From an uncultured Bacteroidales bacterium (lineage in GTDB: Bacteria; Bacteroidota; Bacteroidia; Bacteroidales; UBA932): a DNA stretch of 64,000 nt. Positions 53,895-62,455 of the stretch are shown piece after piece. The notes under the pieces are model-generated. The model did not search any database. It worked only from the letters and a program-made list of their open reading frames with translations, and was not told the DNA's origin. Where the stretch lies: contig CANPZS010000001.1 in NCBI GenBank assembly GCA_947588835.1, positions 48,558 to 112,557 on the forward strand. The letters are read 5' to 3'. Made by a program: the position numbers and the translations under genes. Position 1 is the stretch's first letter; each line of letters begins with the position of its first letter.

Positions 53895-55853
53895 ATGGCA
53901 AAGAAAAGCATCAAGGGACAGATCGGAGTTACCACGGAAAACATTTTTCCGGTAATCAAGCAGTTCCTTTATTCGGATCGTGAAATATTCTTGCGTGAAC
54001 TTGTCGCCAATGCGGTGGATGCCACGCAGAAGCTGAAGGCCCTCGCATCTTCCGGAGATTTCAAGGGCGAGCTCGGGGACGGCATGCAGGTGCGTATCGA
54101 GTTGGATACCAAGGCAAAGACGCTGAAGGTCATAGACAGCGGCATCGGCATGACCGAGGATGAGGTCGACAGATACATCAATCAGATAGCATTCTCCAGC
54201 GCCGGAGAGTTTCTGGAGAAATACAAGGACCAGATAGGCGGCATAATAGGCCATTTCGGACTTGGCTTCTATTCCGCATTCATGGTGTCAAAGAAAGTCA
54301 CCATCGACACCCTGTCGTGGAAAGAGGACGCGAAAGCCGTGCAATGGTCGTGCGACGGCTCTCCGGAATACGAGATGGGGGCATCGAAGAAAAGTTCCAG
54401 GGGCACGGAGATCACCCTTTATTTTGACAAGGATGCCGAAGAATACAACGATGAAGGCAGGATCCGCGGACTGCTTGAGAAATATTGCAAATTCATGCCC
54501 GTCCCGATCGTCTTCGGAAAGGAGAAGGAGTGGAAAGACGGTAAATATGTTGAGACCGACAAGGACAACATTATAAACAAAACTGAGCCGCTCTGGACGC
54601 GCACTCCTTCCGACCTTAAGGATGAGGACTACATGAAGTTCTACAGGGACCTTTATCCGATGAACGAGGATCCGTTGTTCTACATACATCTTAACGTGGA
54701 CTATCCTTTCAATCTTACGGGCATTCTCTATTTCCCCAAGATCAAGGAGCGCATGGCGGTGGAGAGGAACAAGATATCCCTGTATTGCAACCAGATGTTC
54801 GTTACGGACCACGTGGACAACATCGTGCCGGATTTCATGACTCTGCTGCACGGCGTCATCGATTCGCCTGACATCCCTCTGAACGTGTCGCGCAGCTACC
54901 TGCAAAGCGACGAGAACGTGAAGAAGATATCCGGTTACATCACCAAGAAGGTGGCGGACAGGCTGGAAGAGATTTTCCGCGACCAGAGGCCCGTCCTTGA
55001 GAGCAAATGGGACAATCTCAAGCTATTCATCGAGTACGGAATGATCACGGATGAAAAGTTCTGCGACAGGGCCGTGAAGTTCGCGCTTCTGAAGAATACC
55101 GACGGGAAGTTCTTCAGCTTCGATGAATATCATGCGGCTGTGGCGGACACGCAGACTGACAAGGACAAAAAAGCGGTTTATCTTTACGCCACCGATACCG
55201 AGGCTCAGTATCCGTTCATCGAAGAAGCCAAGAACAAAGGCTATGACGTGCTTCTGATGGACTGCGAACTTGACGCCCACTATGTGAACCTGCTCGAAAG
55301 AAAATTGGAAAACGTGCGTTTCGCCCGCGTGGATTCAGACGGCGTTGACAGGCTGATTCCGAAGGAGGAGAGGGTTAAGCCGGAGATGTCGGAGAATGAC
55401 AGGAATGATTTGTCGGCAGTGTTCAAGGCGGTGCTTCCGTCAGGCAATGAGTATATCGTCGAAGGCGACAATCTTGGAGAGAACGAGTCGCCTATTCTCA
55501 TCACCCAGAATGAGTTCATGCGCCGTTACCGCGACATGAGCGCACTTGGCGGCGGAATGAATTTCTACGGAGAGATGCCCGCTTCGTACAACATTACCGT
55601 CAATATGGAGAATCCGCTCGTGGCCAGGATCGTCACGGCCATGAAGGACAAGGTCGAGGCCTTGCCTGCGGAGGCGGACGATGAGAAGAAGAAAGACCAT
55701 GAAGCGGCGCTGACGGATTTCGCTAAAGGCAATGAGATGCTGAAGCAGATTACGGATCTGGCGCTGCTGGCGAACGGAATGCTGAAAGGCAAGGCGCTGA
55801 GCGATTTTATCGCCCGCAGCCAGAAAGTGGTGAACGACGCCTATGCCAAATAG
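53895..55853 (+). CDS. htpG: Chaperone protein HtpG (Hsp90)
   Basis: 652 residues. GHKL ATP-binding domain: REIFLRELVANAVDATQKL (N box with Glu; the usual Asn-Ser is Asn-Ala), DSGIGMTEDEVDRYI (DxGxG), GHFGLGFYSAFMVS. The middle domain starts around residue 215 and carries the catalytic-loop Arg (SRSYLQSDENVKKI). Like other Bacteroidota HtpG it has an extended C-terminal dimerisation domain (about 540-652). Length normal. Confidence 0.95.
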   Translation: MAKKSIKGQIGVTTENIFPVIKQFLYSDREIFLRELVANAVDATQKLKALASSGDFKGELGDGMQVRIELDTKAKTLKVIDSGIGMTEDEVDRYINQIAFSSAGEFLEKYKDQIGGIIGHFGLGFYSAFMVSKKVTIDTLSWKEDAKAVQWSCDGSPEYEMGASKKSSRGTEITLYFDKDAEEYNDEGRIRGLLEKYCKFMPVPIVFGKEKEWKDGKYVETDKDNIINKTEPLWTRTPSDLKDEDYMKFYRDLYPMNEDPLFYIHLNVDYPFNLTGILYFPKIKERMAVERNKISLYCNQMFVTDHVDNIVPDFMTLLHGVIDSPDIPLNVSRSYLQSDENVKKISGYITKKVADRLEEIFRDQRPVLESKWDNLKLFIEYGMITDEKFCDRAVKFALLKNTDGKFFSFDEYHAAVADTQTDKDKKAVYLYATDTEAQYPFIEEAKNKGYDVLLMDCELDAHYVNLLERKLENVRFARVDSDGVDRLIPKEERVKPEMSENDRNDLSAVFKAVLPSGNEYIVEGDNLGENESPILITQNEFMRRYRDMSALGGGMNFYGEMPASYNITVNMENPLVARIVTAMKDKVEALPAEADDEKKKDHEAALTDFAKGNEMLKQITDLALLANGMLKGKALSDFIARSQKVVNDAYAK

Positions 55854-55873
55854 CGTGCCGTCGATAGGTATGG

Positions 55874-55896
55874 ACCGGCAGTAATGGCATGCCGGT
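55874..55896 (+). other. Short perfect hairpin after htpG
   Basis: ACCGGCA (55874-55880) and TGCCGGT (55890-55896) form a 7-bp stem with a 9-nt loop, 20 bp after the htpG stop. The T-run is weak, so it is a poor terminator but could be a transcript end or processing signal. Confidence 0.4.
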
Positions 55897-55919
55897 TTCG
55901 GAACGGACTCCGGAAGCCT

Positions 55920-56019
55920 TGCGGCGCCGGGGCCCGTTCTGGTTTGCGGCGCCGGGGCCCGTTCTGGTTTGCGGCGCCGGGGCCCGTTCTGGTTTGCGGC
56001 GCCGGGGTTCGTTCTAGTT
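55920..56019 (+). repeat. Minisatellite of four 25-bp units between htpG and folE
   Basis: Units at 55920, 55945 and 55970 are identical (core GCGGCGCCGGGGCCCGTTCT); the fourth (55995) has three substitutions (CC to TT and G to A). Very GC-rich, with the self-complementary GGCGCC core. No spacers, so not a CRISPR. Confidence 0.95.
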
Positions 56020-56033
56020 TGCGGACGGCGCCG

Positions 56034-56109
56034 CCGGCCAGGCGGGTTATTTGCCGGCCAGGCGGGTTATTTGCCGGCCAGGCGGGTTATTTGCCGGACT
56101 GGTTATTTG
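56034..56109 (+). repeat. Minisatellite of three 20-bp units plus a partial unit containing the folE stop
   Basis: CCGGCCAGGCGGGTTATTTG occurs at 56034, 56054 and 56074; a 16-bp variant (56094-56109) contains the TTA that is the folE stop codon (56103-56105). The array thus looks like repeated duplications of the folE 3' end. Confidence 0.93.
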
Positions 56110-56696
56110 TGCGAAACGAGTTCGAGAAATTCGTTCCGCGTGCGTTCCGAGTTGAGGAATGCTCCGGAAAAGGCGGAAGTGGTGGTGATTGCGTTGGATT
56201 TCTGCACGCCGCGCATGGACATGCAGGTATGCAGCGCCTCTATGACGACGGCCACGCCGAGCGGATGAAGGGATTCCTGTATGCAGTCGCGTATCTGGAC
56301 CGTCAGCCTCTCCTGCACCTGCAGCCGTCTGGCGAAGGTCTCCACGACGCGGGCTATTTTGCTGAGTCCCGTGATTTTGCCGTTGGGGATATATGCTACG
56401 TGGGCTTTCCCTATGAACGGCAGCATGTGGTGCTCGCACATCGAAAACAGTTCGATGTCCTTCACTATTACCATCTGCCGGTATTGTTCCTCGAAAACTG
56501 CCGACAATATCGTCTCCCTGCCGTCCTGCCCGTAGCCCTGCGTGAGGAACTGGAGGGATTTCGCCACCCTTGCGGGCGTTTTCTCAAGCCCTTCGCGTCC
56601 GGGGTCTTCTCCGAGGAGCCGCAATATGGATTCTATGTGGGAAGCGATTTTTTCCGTCGTTTCCTTGTCGTATTCTTCTATCTTTTTATATGCCAT
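56103..56696 (-). CDS. folE: GTP cyclohydrolase I
   Basis: Converts GTP to 7,8-dihydroneopterin triphosphate, feeding folate and, with QueD/E/C/F, queuosine. The start is [20 protein letters not shown] (56696); the longer open frame upstream is rejected because of the -7 box. Zinc ligands Cys87 and His90 (FSMCEHHML) and a later Cys in [10 protein letters not shown], plus [10 protein letters not shown], are in place. 197 residues, normal. Its last codons and stop are part of a minisatellite. queF in this window uses its downstream product. Confidence 0.95.
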   Translation of the reverse strand: MAYKKIEEYDKETTEKIASHIESILRLLGEDPGREGLEKTPARVAKSLQFLTQGYGQDGRETILSAVFEEQYRQMVIVKDIELFSMCEHHMLPFIGKAHVAYIPNGKITGLSKIARVVETFARRLQVQERLTVQIRDCIQESLHPLGVAVVIEALHTCMSMRGVQKSNAITTTSAFSGAFLNSERTRNEFLELVSHK

Positions 56697-56743
56697 GATG
56701 TTCGTACAATGTGCTTCCGGCGGGGCGCCGATAAATTCGCCTG

Positions 56744-56751
56744 CAAAATTA
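56744..56751 (-). promoter_or_regulatory. folE: -7 box TAATTTTG of folE
   Basis: Minus-strand TAATTTTG followed by CA, 48 bp upstream of the folE ATG. Confidence 0.5.
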
Positions 56752-56829
56752 GATAAAAAAATTTCATAATATGGAAAAAATTTATAAATTCGCCACCCAT
56801 TGAAAATTAAATACTTAAAACTATATAAT

Positions 56830-57051
56830 ATGTACTGGACACTTGAACTAGCAAGCAGCTTGGATGACGCTCCATGGCCGGCGACCAAAGAAGAACTTAT
56901 AGATTATGCAAATCGCTCAGGATCTCCTGAGGAAGTAATTGAGAATCTTGAGGAACTGGAAGATGACGGAGAGATTTACGAAAGCATAGAGGACATTTGG
57001 CCGGATTATCCGACCAAAGACGATTTTTTCTTTAACGAGGAAGAGTATTAG
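56830..57051 (+). CDS. DUF2795 small acidic protein
   Basis: 73 residues from [20 protein letters not shown]. An in-frame ATG at 56800 gives a 10-residue extension that I do not favour. The middle [19 protein letters not shown] and the end [18 protein letters not shown] match a conserved Bacteroidota family of DUF2795-type proteins; function unknown. It is the last core gene before the second accessory locus. Confidence 0.85.
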   Translation: MYWTLELASSLDDAPWPATKEELIDYANRSGSPEEVIENLEELEDDGEIYESIEDIWPDYPTKDDFFFNEEEY

Positions 57052-57082
57052 CAGCCGTTAATCAGTTTATATGATTAAATAT

Positions 57083-57119
57083 CAGCGCGATAAACAATGA
57101 AAATTTGTTTGTCGCGCTG
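57083..57119 (+). terminator. Strong hairpin after the DUF2795 gene
   Basis: A 15-bp stem (57083-57097 with 57105-57119, one G-T pair), loop TGAAAAT, followed by GTGTTTTATGG. A likely terminator between the core genes and the phase-variable locus. Confidence 0.7.
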
Positions 57120-57428
57120 GTGTTTTATGGTTTCAAATTGCGCAGTTTGTTTGTCTAAAACACAAAGCGGCAGAATCGGCGCACGCTATAGGCAAAAGAT
57201 GCACAGATAGATCTGCTTGGCGCAGCCTTTATACTCGCCTCCATCGGCCCTGCTCAAACCCACATCGGTATAGGATCCGGTGTCTCCCACTCCGACTGCC
57301 CTTGAGACGGCAATAAGAAGACATGGCGGAGCCACTATTCTCCAAATTTTCCATCATAGCTTTTCAATAATGTTTGTCGATTGTTCGTAACAGAAAACCG
57401 TGTAGATAATCCCTTTATATATCATTTC
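57120..57428. other. Intergenic stretch before the recombinase, no gene recognised
   Basis: About 310 bp. A minus-strand frame (57186 to about 57335, ending GEYKGCAKQIYLCIFCL) lacks a clear start and matches nothing I know. The sequence may contain the insertion junction of the accessory locus. No clear promoter for the recombinase was found. Confidence 0.4.
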
Positions 57429-57463
57429 AAATTCCTCTCAATGCATATCGTTGAGAGGAATTT
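57429..57463. repeat. Perfect 13-bp inverted repeat just upstream of the recombinase gene
   Basis: AAATTCCTCTCAA (57429-57441) and TTGAGAGGAATTT (57451-57463), 9-nt spacer. It lies 34 bp before the recombinase ATG, between promoter and start. It could be an autoregulatory binding site, an attenuator hairpin or a recombination accessory site. Confidence 0.6.
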
Positions 57464-57496
57464 CCATATATTCAGTCAACATTAAAAAGAAAAATT

Positions 57497-58105
57497 ATGG
57501 TTTACGGTTACATTCGTGTTAGCAGCGACAAACAGACGGTTGAAAACCAACGCTTTGAAATCAACAATTTCTGTGAGAGGGAGAATCTGGCAATCAATGA
57601 CTGGATAGAAGAGACTATCAGCGGTACAAAAAATTACAGCAAACGACAGCTCGGATTGCTGTTGCGGAAGGTCGGTAAAGACGATATCATCATTTGCAGT
57701 GAGTTGTCTCGTCTTGGCAGGAATCTGTTTATGATTATGGAGATATTGAATATCTGTATGACAAAAGAGTGCCGGGTATGGACTATAAAGGATAACTATC
57801 GCCTTGGAGAAGATATTCAGAGTAAAGTACTCGCCTTTGCATTCGGTCTTTCTGCCGAAATTGAGCGAAATCTTATCAGCCAGAGAACAAAGGAGGCTTT
57901 GGCTCGCAAAAAAGCGGAAGGGGTCGTATTGGGGCGACCGGTCGGGCGAAAAACTAATGTTGCGAAATATAAATTATATCCCAAAAAGAATTTGATATCC
58001 GAATTGTTGAAAGCGGGAATATCTCGTCGGAAGATAGCAAAGATTTGCAAGGTAGATAGAAATACATTATACCGTTTTATCAATACTTTCTTGCAGGATG
58101 AATAG
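57497..58105 (+). CDS. Serine recombinase / DNA invertase of the specificity switch
   Basis: 202 residues of the resolvase-invertase family. Catalytic Ser9 in YGYIRVSSDKQ, the Arg-containing segment ELSRLGRN, the long E helix ERNLISQRTKEALARKKAEG, VLGRPVGRK, and a C-terminal HTH (LLKAGISRRKIAKICKVD, then RNTLYRFI). It resembles Bacteroides invertases such as Mpi. Its stop codon TAG (58103-58105) ends at the exact outer edge of the inverted repeat, and its last bases overlap the start of the TRD cassette (ATGAATAG). This position strongly suggests that it flips the adjacent segment. Confidence 0.9.
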   Translation: MVYGYIRVSSDKQTVENQRFEINNFCERENLAINDWIEETISGTKNYSKRQLGLLLRKVGKDDIIICSELSRLGRNLFMIMEILNICMTKECRVWTIKDNYRLGEDIQSKVLAFAFGLSAEIERNLISQRTKEALARKKAEGVVLGRPVGRKTNVAKYKLYPKKNLISELLKAGISRRKIAKICKVDRNTLYRFINTFLQDE

Positions 58106-59027
58106 GAGCGTTTTTGTTCAGCAGCAACACACCGTCTGCGATTTTCATTCTTCGGAGAGTTGGGTTATTCTTTCGCCCATCGAGCAGAGCATCAAACGTA
58201 AAATCGAGGCTGTCGGGACCCCTCTTAAAGACTGGGATATCAATATATATCGTGGTGTGCTTACCGGATGCAACGAAGCCTTTATCATATCAACCGAAAA
58301 ACGTGATGAAATATTAGCCAACTGCAAAGATACAGACGAACGACAAAGGACGGAGGAACTTATACGACCGATTCTTCGCGGCAGGGATATCAAACGGTAT
58401 GGATATGATTGGGCAAATTTATGGTTAATCAATACACATAACGGCATAAAGGGAAAACTCGACCGTGTACACATTGAGGATTATCCTGCTATAAAGGCTC
58501 ATTTAGACCAATTTTGGGATCAAATTAAAGATAGAGCAGACCAAGGAGACACTCCTTATAATCTACGTAACTGCGCTTATTTGGAGGATTTTTATAAGCC
58601 AAAAATTGTGTATATGGAAATCCAAACAGATAATCTACCTGACGGATATCCGTTCCCATGCTTTTCGTATGATGAAAAAGAAACTGTCGTCTTGAATACC
58701 GCATATATAATGTGTAGCCATTCATTAGATGTACGTTATGTATTAGGTATCTTAAATTCGTCATTAGGGGGCTTTTTAGCCAAACTATATGTAACACAAC
58801 TTCAAGAACGCCAATTTAGGATGCTCGCACAATATGTTACAAAGTTCCCTTTGCCAAAAGCGAAAAACGACGATATACAAAGAATCGTAAAGTTAGTCGA
58901 TAAATTATTAAAGGCTCCTTCCAGTGATTTGGAAAAAGCACTTGATTTATGTGTGTTTGAAATCTATGGCTTATCAATTGAGGAGCAAAAGATTATAACA
59001 AAAGATGATGTTAGTATTCTTCAATAG
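58098..59027 (+). CDS. Alternative target-recognition cassette for the methyltransferase, currently separate
   Basis: 309 residues with no methyltransferase motifs. The first about 106 residues (from SVFVQQQHTVCDFHSSESWV) are virtually identical to residues 817-920 of the Eco57I-type methyltransferase, in inverted orientation on the DNA. From LWLINTHNG onward (about 203 residues) it diverges but keeps the same architecture (DYPAIKAHLDQFWD, FYKPKIVYMEIQTD, FPLPKAKNDD, VFEIYGLS), i.e. a TaqI-type C-terminal specificity domain. The ATG overlaps the recombinase stop, so a free half-protein could be translated now. Joined by inversion it would give a full methyltransferase of about 1,123 residues with new specificity. 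Confidence 0.88.
   Translation: MNRSVFVQQQHTVCDFHSSESWVILSPIEQSIKRKIEAVGTPLKDWDINIYRGVLTGCNEAFIISTEKRDEILANCKDTDERQRTEELIRPILRGRDIKRYGYDWANLWLINTHNGIKGKLDRVHIEDYPAIKAHLDQFWDQIKDRADQGDTPYNLRNCAYLEDFYKPKIVYMEIQTDNLPDGYPFPCFSYDEKETVVLNTAYIMCSHSLDVRYVLGILNSSLGGFLAKLYVTQLQERQFRMLAQYVTKFPLPKAKNDDIQRIVKLVDKLLKAPSSDLEKALDLCVFEIYGLSIEEQKIITKDDVSILQ
58106..58418 (+). repeat. Left inverted-repeat arm (313 bp) of the invertible segment
   Basis: Reverse complement of 59683-59995. Bases 58106-58384 (279 bp) match without mismatch; the remainder to 58418 has three substitutions (58385, 58403, 58406). The identity stops sharply at the recombinase stop codon. A 15-bp near-palindrome (58115-58129, TGTT...AACA) lies close to the outer edge and could contribute a recombinase half-site. 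Confidence 0.95.
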
Positions 59028-62000
59028 TTTTAATTTCATTGATATCAAAACCGTATATTTCATAGATGAGATAATCAATTTGCGTTTGAATTTCCATTGA
59101 TGGGTTTAATACCATTTTTGCACATAAATTAGATATTTCCTCTGTGTCTTTGAGTGGAATTGAGAATCTAATTAAGGATTGGATATTGAGCATGATGTCG
59201 CCAGCGCCGGTTGTGTCGCTATTGTGATATATAAAATAGCGACCTACCTTACTGCACAGGAATGCCAATATGAAAGTATTATATTTTCCAGCAGATATAA
59301 AACTCGCTGGTGCAGTTAAAAATATACCTCCTTCAACAATTGCAAATGATAGATTTCTACCCACAGCCTTCCAACAGATTTTTGGTTGAAAAAATAAGTC
59401 CCAATAACTAATGCTGTCTTGCGTTTCAAACCATCGGTTATTGGTTTTCTTGCGGGCTTTCTCGGGTGTGTTTCCTATGATTATGCGCTTACCTTTGATT
59501 TCTACCAATTTTCCTGTTTGTGCCAATTTCTGCTTGCAAAAATCAGCAAGATAATCATCTGCCACCCAATCGTACCCAGCTTCACGGAGACTTTCTTCAG
59601 CGAAACTCAACAAATATTGTTTCACTGCTGGATATTCGTCAATATCATAGTTGCGGGCTGGAAATGTAGCAATCAAATAGAGATTTGCCCAATCGTAACC
59701 ATACCGTTTGATATCTCTGCCGCGAAGAATCGGTCGTATAAGTTCCTCCGTCCTTTGTCGTTCGTCTGTATCTTTGCAGTTGGCTAATATTTCATCACGT
59801 TTTTCGGTTGATATGATAAAGGCTTCGTTGCATCCGGTAAGCACACCACGATATATATTGATATCCCAGTCTTTAAGAGGGGTCCCGACAGCCTCGATTT
59901 TACGTTTGATGCTCTGCTCGATGGGCGAAAGAATAACCCAACTCTCCGAAGAATGAAAATCGCAGACGGTGTGTTGCTGCTGAACAAAAACGCTCAAATT
60001 CTTTATGCTATCTTTATTCTGCTTATTCGTAACGGCACAGACCGTCTTATGTTGATTGCCCGCCTTTGCAAAAAGCAGGATATTGGTACCGACGGTCGCA
60101 CTGTCAAAAATTTTCACTCCTGCAAAATCTATCAACAATGCAGGATTTGTCTTGGTTGCAAGAAACTCCCTCGTCTTCTCGCCATATCCGGCGCGCATCC
60201 ACTTATTCGATGTGATATAACACAGATGTCCGTCGTTCTTCAAAAGTTGCCACCCGCGTTCATAGAACAGACAGTAAATATCGCCGGTACGGGCGAAGGC
60301 AGAATAGCCACAAGGTTCATACAACTTTGCAAGTTCCCCGCCATTATTTTGCAACTGGATATACGGCGGATTGCCGATTACGATGTCGAAACCGTCCTCT
60401 ACTCCGAACATCCATTTAGGATCGAAGAACGGGCTGACGGCATTCTGGTCGTATGGATTCCATGCTGCCAACTGCTTGGCATCTTCCGGTGCGAAATTAT
60501 TGTCATCCGATAACAACTTTGCCAGCTTCTCACGTAACGCTTGGTCTTTCTCCCGTAAGCGATGCTTTGTCGATGCAGATTTGGCAGAGAAATGCTGATG
60601 ACGTATCGCGTGTAATACCTTCTTGGTCGCTTCAATTTCCGGATTCTCAAAAAGATTTCCTTGAGAAGCACCTTCTTTTTTAGCAATCAGTGAATTGGCA
60701 GAGACGAAATTCGTTTCAAGATTCGGTAAGGTCGGGATGCCGAAGTTCGGTTTGGAAATATCTTTCTCGCAGTCGCAAATTAAAGAGATAAAGAAACGCA
60801 ACTTCGTGATTTGTGATGCAATGCTTTGGATATCGCTTCCGTAAAGGCAATTCTCAATAATATAGAGTTTCAGGTCATAGATGCTTTCTTCGGGCGAAAT
60901 TCGTTCCAGAATATCAATCATTCTGTTTAGAAGCCCCATAGGAAATGCTCCTGAACCACATGCGGGGTCAAGTATCTTAACGGATTTCAACTTATCAGCA
61001 ATCCTGTTATACTCTTCAACTTTCGATTTATCAAAGGTGAAATCGTGATTGAAGATAGAGCGAATGAGTTCGCTATCCCCAAGGTAGGCAATAAGACTTT
61101 CATCTACCATATAGTTGACAATCTCACGCGGAGTATAGAACGAACCGCTTTGATTGCGTGCGGTTTCCCTTGTCTCCGGATTGTATGCTCCCAACAGGTT
61201 CTCAAACACTTTCCCCAGCAATTCGGGATCGAGGGCAACCTGCTGTTCTTCGGGCGAATTTTCCTCTATCGTGAAATTGTAATGGCTCAAAATGGAAATC
61301 AATCCTTTGTCCGGCGCGAAGAAGAGATTGTTGGGAACGACTGCACGATGTTTGAAACGACCATCGGCAAAACGAATGTTATTGCGGCTAAAACCGTCGA
61401 AGTTATAGCATTGCTCTACACCGTCAATATAGCGAGTCTTATCCAAACATTCGAATAGTCCGCCGTTCATAAATGGAACCTCGGCAAAGAGGTCTATTAC
61501 CTCCTGTTCGCTGATGGAGAACAGTTCGGAATATCGGTATAAAGTCTTAATATCCCGTTTGCTCGAAGTCGCAAATTTGCGGGTATTGCCATCTTCATCT
61601 TCGATTGCGCGGTTTAACGTGCCAAAAAACAGGTTTTGCAGAATCGCATTATAATAAGTTCCATCGGTCGAGCTATACGGGTCAAAGTCTTTCAGAATAG
61701 TGGAAAGGAAATCGATATCGAAAATACGCTTGGGAACCAAATCTTTTTGTTTGATAAACCAAACGAACATGATACGGGTTATCATCCGGATAATTTTCTT
61801 TTCGATATCATCGCGGTCATCATTTTCAGTCGTCGTATCGTTTGGAAACGTAACATTGGATGATCCGTCAATCGCCCACTGGTACCATTCAAACAAATCT
61901 TTATAAAATTGTTTGGTAAGTGCTTCTACGGAGAATGCCGCCGTGATGTCGCTTAGCGTTTGTTTGCTGTGTTTCAATATGTCGAATTGTTCTATGGCTG

Positions 62001-62442
62001 TGCGGCAGCCCCGGCCTTCACCTAACAGGTATGTATAGCGTTTGGTATCGGTTGATATCTTTTCATACTCGCCTTGTTTGTTGAATCCCCATGTTTCACT
62101 CACATAGGAGAAGCGCAAAACGCTCTCGTCCTTGCGATAGCAGAACATGAAAGCGCCAGCGTATCCCATGTTGCGCCAATCGGAGGTAAGCATATCGCGT
62201 ATGCCTCGACGATTTCGCTCAATATCGACCTTATCGGTCAGTTCCACTTCGTAAATGGCGACAGATTCTCCATCGGACAGCGATATGCGACCAAGATTGA
62301 AAGCCTCCTTTGCCAGACGGCTGCTTACAGGAACGGACGAAGGTCTGTTATAGAATGTAACCTTGCTCAGAAATATGTCGTGAAGCAGTTGTTGCCATGC
62401 TTCACGGTTATACCGAGATTCGATAATGTCTTTGTAATTCAT
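59011..62442 (-). CDS. Eco57I-type DNA methyltransferase with switchable C-terminal specificity domain
   Basis: 1,143 residues. An N-terminal domain of unclear fold (about 1-200, with IYEVELTDKVDIERNRRG), a helical connector ending SGSFYTPREIVNYMV (432-446), SAM motif I LDPACGSGAF (491-500), catalytic motif NPPY at 691-694 (IGNPPYIQLQNN), then a TaqI-type specificity region from about 816 (residues 817-920 inside the repeat, 921-1143 in the variable tail, with FFQPKICWKAV and YLIYEIYGFDI). It is a gamma-type N6-adenine methyltransferase, alone or as the modification part of a restriction-type system with the upstream helicase (ends 62456, 13 bp away). Low GC indicates recent acquisition. Confidence 0.9.
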   Translation of the reverse strand: MNYKDIIESRYNREAWQQLLHDIFLSKVTFYNRPSSVPVSSRLAKEAFNLGRISLSDGESVAIYEVELTDKVDIERNRRGIRDMLTSDWRNMGYAGAFMFCYRKDESVLRFSYVSETWGFNKQGEYEKISTDTKRYTYLLGEGRGCRTAIEQFDILKHSKQTLSDITAAFSVEALTKQFYKDLFEWYQWAIDGSSNVTFPNDTTTENDDRDDIEKKIIRMITRIMFVWFIKQKDLVPKRIFDIDFLSTILKDFDPYSSTDGTYYNAILQNLFFGTLNRAIEDEDGNTRKFATSSKRDIKTLYRYSELFSISEQEVIDLFAEVPFMNGGLFECLDKTRYIDGVEQCYNFDGFSRNNIRFADGRFKHRAVVPNNLFFAPDKGLISILSHYNFTIEENSPEEQQVALDPELLGKVFENLLGAYNPETRETARNQSGSFYTPREIVNYMVDESLIAYLGDSELIRSIFNHDFTFDKSKVEEYNRIADKLKSVKILDPACGSGAFPMGLLNRMIDILERISPEESIYDLKLYIIENCLYGSDIQSIASQITKLRFFISLICDCEKDISKPNFGIPTLPNLETNFVSANSLIAKKEGASQGNLFENPEIEATKKVLHAIRHQHFSAKSASTKHRLREKDQALREKLAKLLSDDNNFAPEDAKQLAAWNPYDQNAVSPFFDPKWMFGVEDGFDIVIGNPPYIQLQNNGGELAKLYEPCGYSAFARTGDIYCLFYERGWQLLKNDGHLCYITSNKWMRAGYGEKTREFLATKTNPALLIDFAGVKIFDSATVGTNILLFAKAGNQHKTVCAVTNKQNKDSIKNLSVFVQQQHTVCDFHSSESWVILSPIEQSIKRKIEAVGTPLKDWDINIYRGVLTGCNEAFIISTEKRDEILANCKDTDERQRTEELIRPILRGRDIKRYGYDWANLYLIATFPARNYDIDEYPAVKQYLLSFAEESLREAGYDWVADDYLADFCKQKLAQTGKLVEIKGKRIIIGNTPEKARKKTNNRWFETQDSISYWDLFFQPKICWKAVGRNLSFAIVEGGIFLTAPASFISAGKYNTFILAFLCSKVGRYFIYHNSDTTGAGDIMLNIQSLIRFSIPLKDTEEISNLCAKMVLNPSMEIQTQIDYLIYEIYGFDINEIKTIEEY
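59683..59995 (-). repeat. Right inverted-repeat arm (313 bp), inside the methyltransferase gene
   Basis: Codons of about 817-920 of the methyltransferase; reverse complement of 58106-58418. The match is perfect over 59717-59995 and ends abruptly after 59995 at the boundary between the fixed N-terminal part and the specificity half. Confidence 0.95.
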
Positions 62443-62455
62443 GAGTTATTCGTTG

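Larger units (their letters stand above)
58106..59995. other. Invertible DNA segment that swaps the methyltransferase specificity half
   Basis: Two 313-bp inverted arms enclose 1,264 bp. Within it two alternative specificity tails converge, their stop codons overlapping by 17 bp (59011-59027). Recombination between the arms would exchange the tails attached to the fixed methyltransferase N-terminus. Orientation in this assembly: the tail starting LYLIATFPARN is connected. Confidence 0.88.

Noticed and set aside
55920..56109. CRISPR array
   Set aside because: The repeats are directly adjacent with no spacers and are two unrelated units (25 and 20 bp); no cas genes in the window.
55884..56756. 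290-codon plus-strand frame across the minisatellites and folE
   Set aside because: Its translation is repeat-derived and then antisense to folE; no start signal.
57429..57463. Rho-independent terminator ahead of the recombinase gene
   Set aside because: The repeat is perfect but no T-run follows on the plus strand, and the earlier hairpin at 57083-57119 already ends the upstream gene. Kept as an inverted repeat of unknown role instead.
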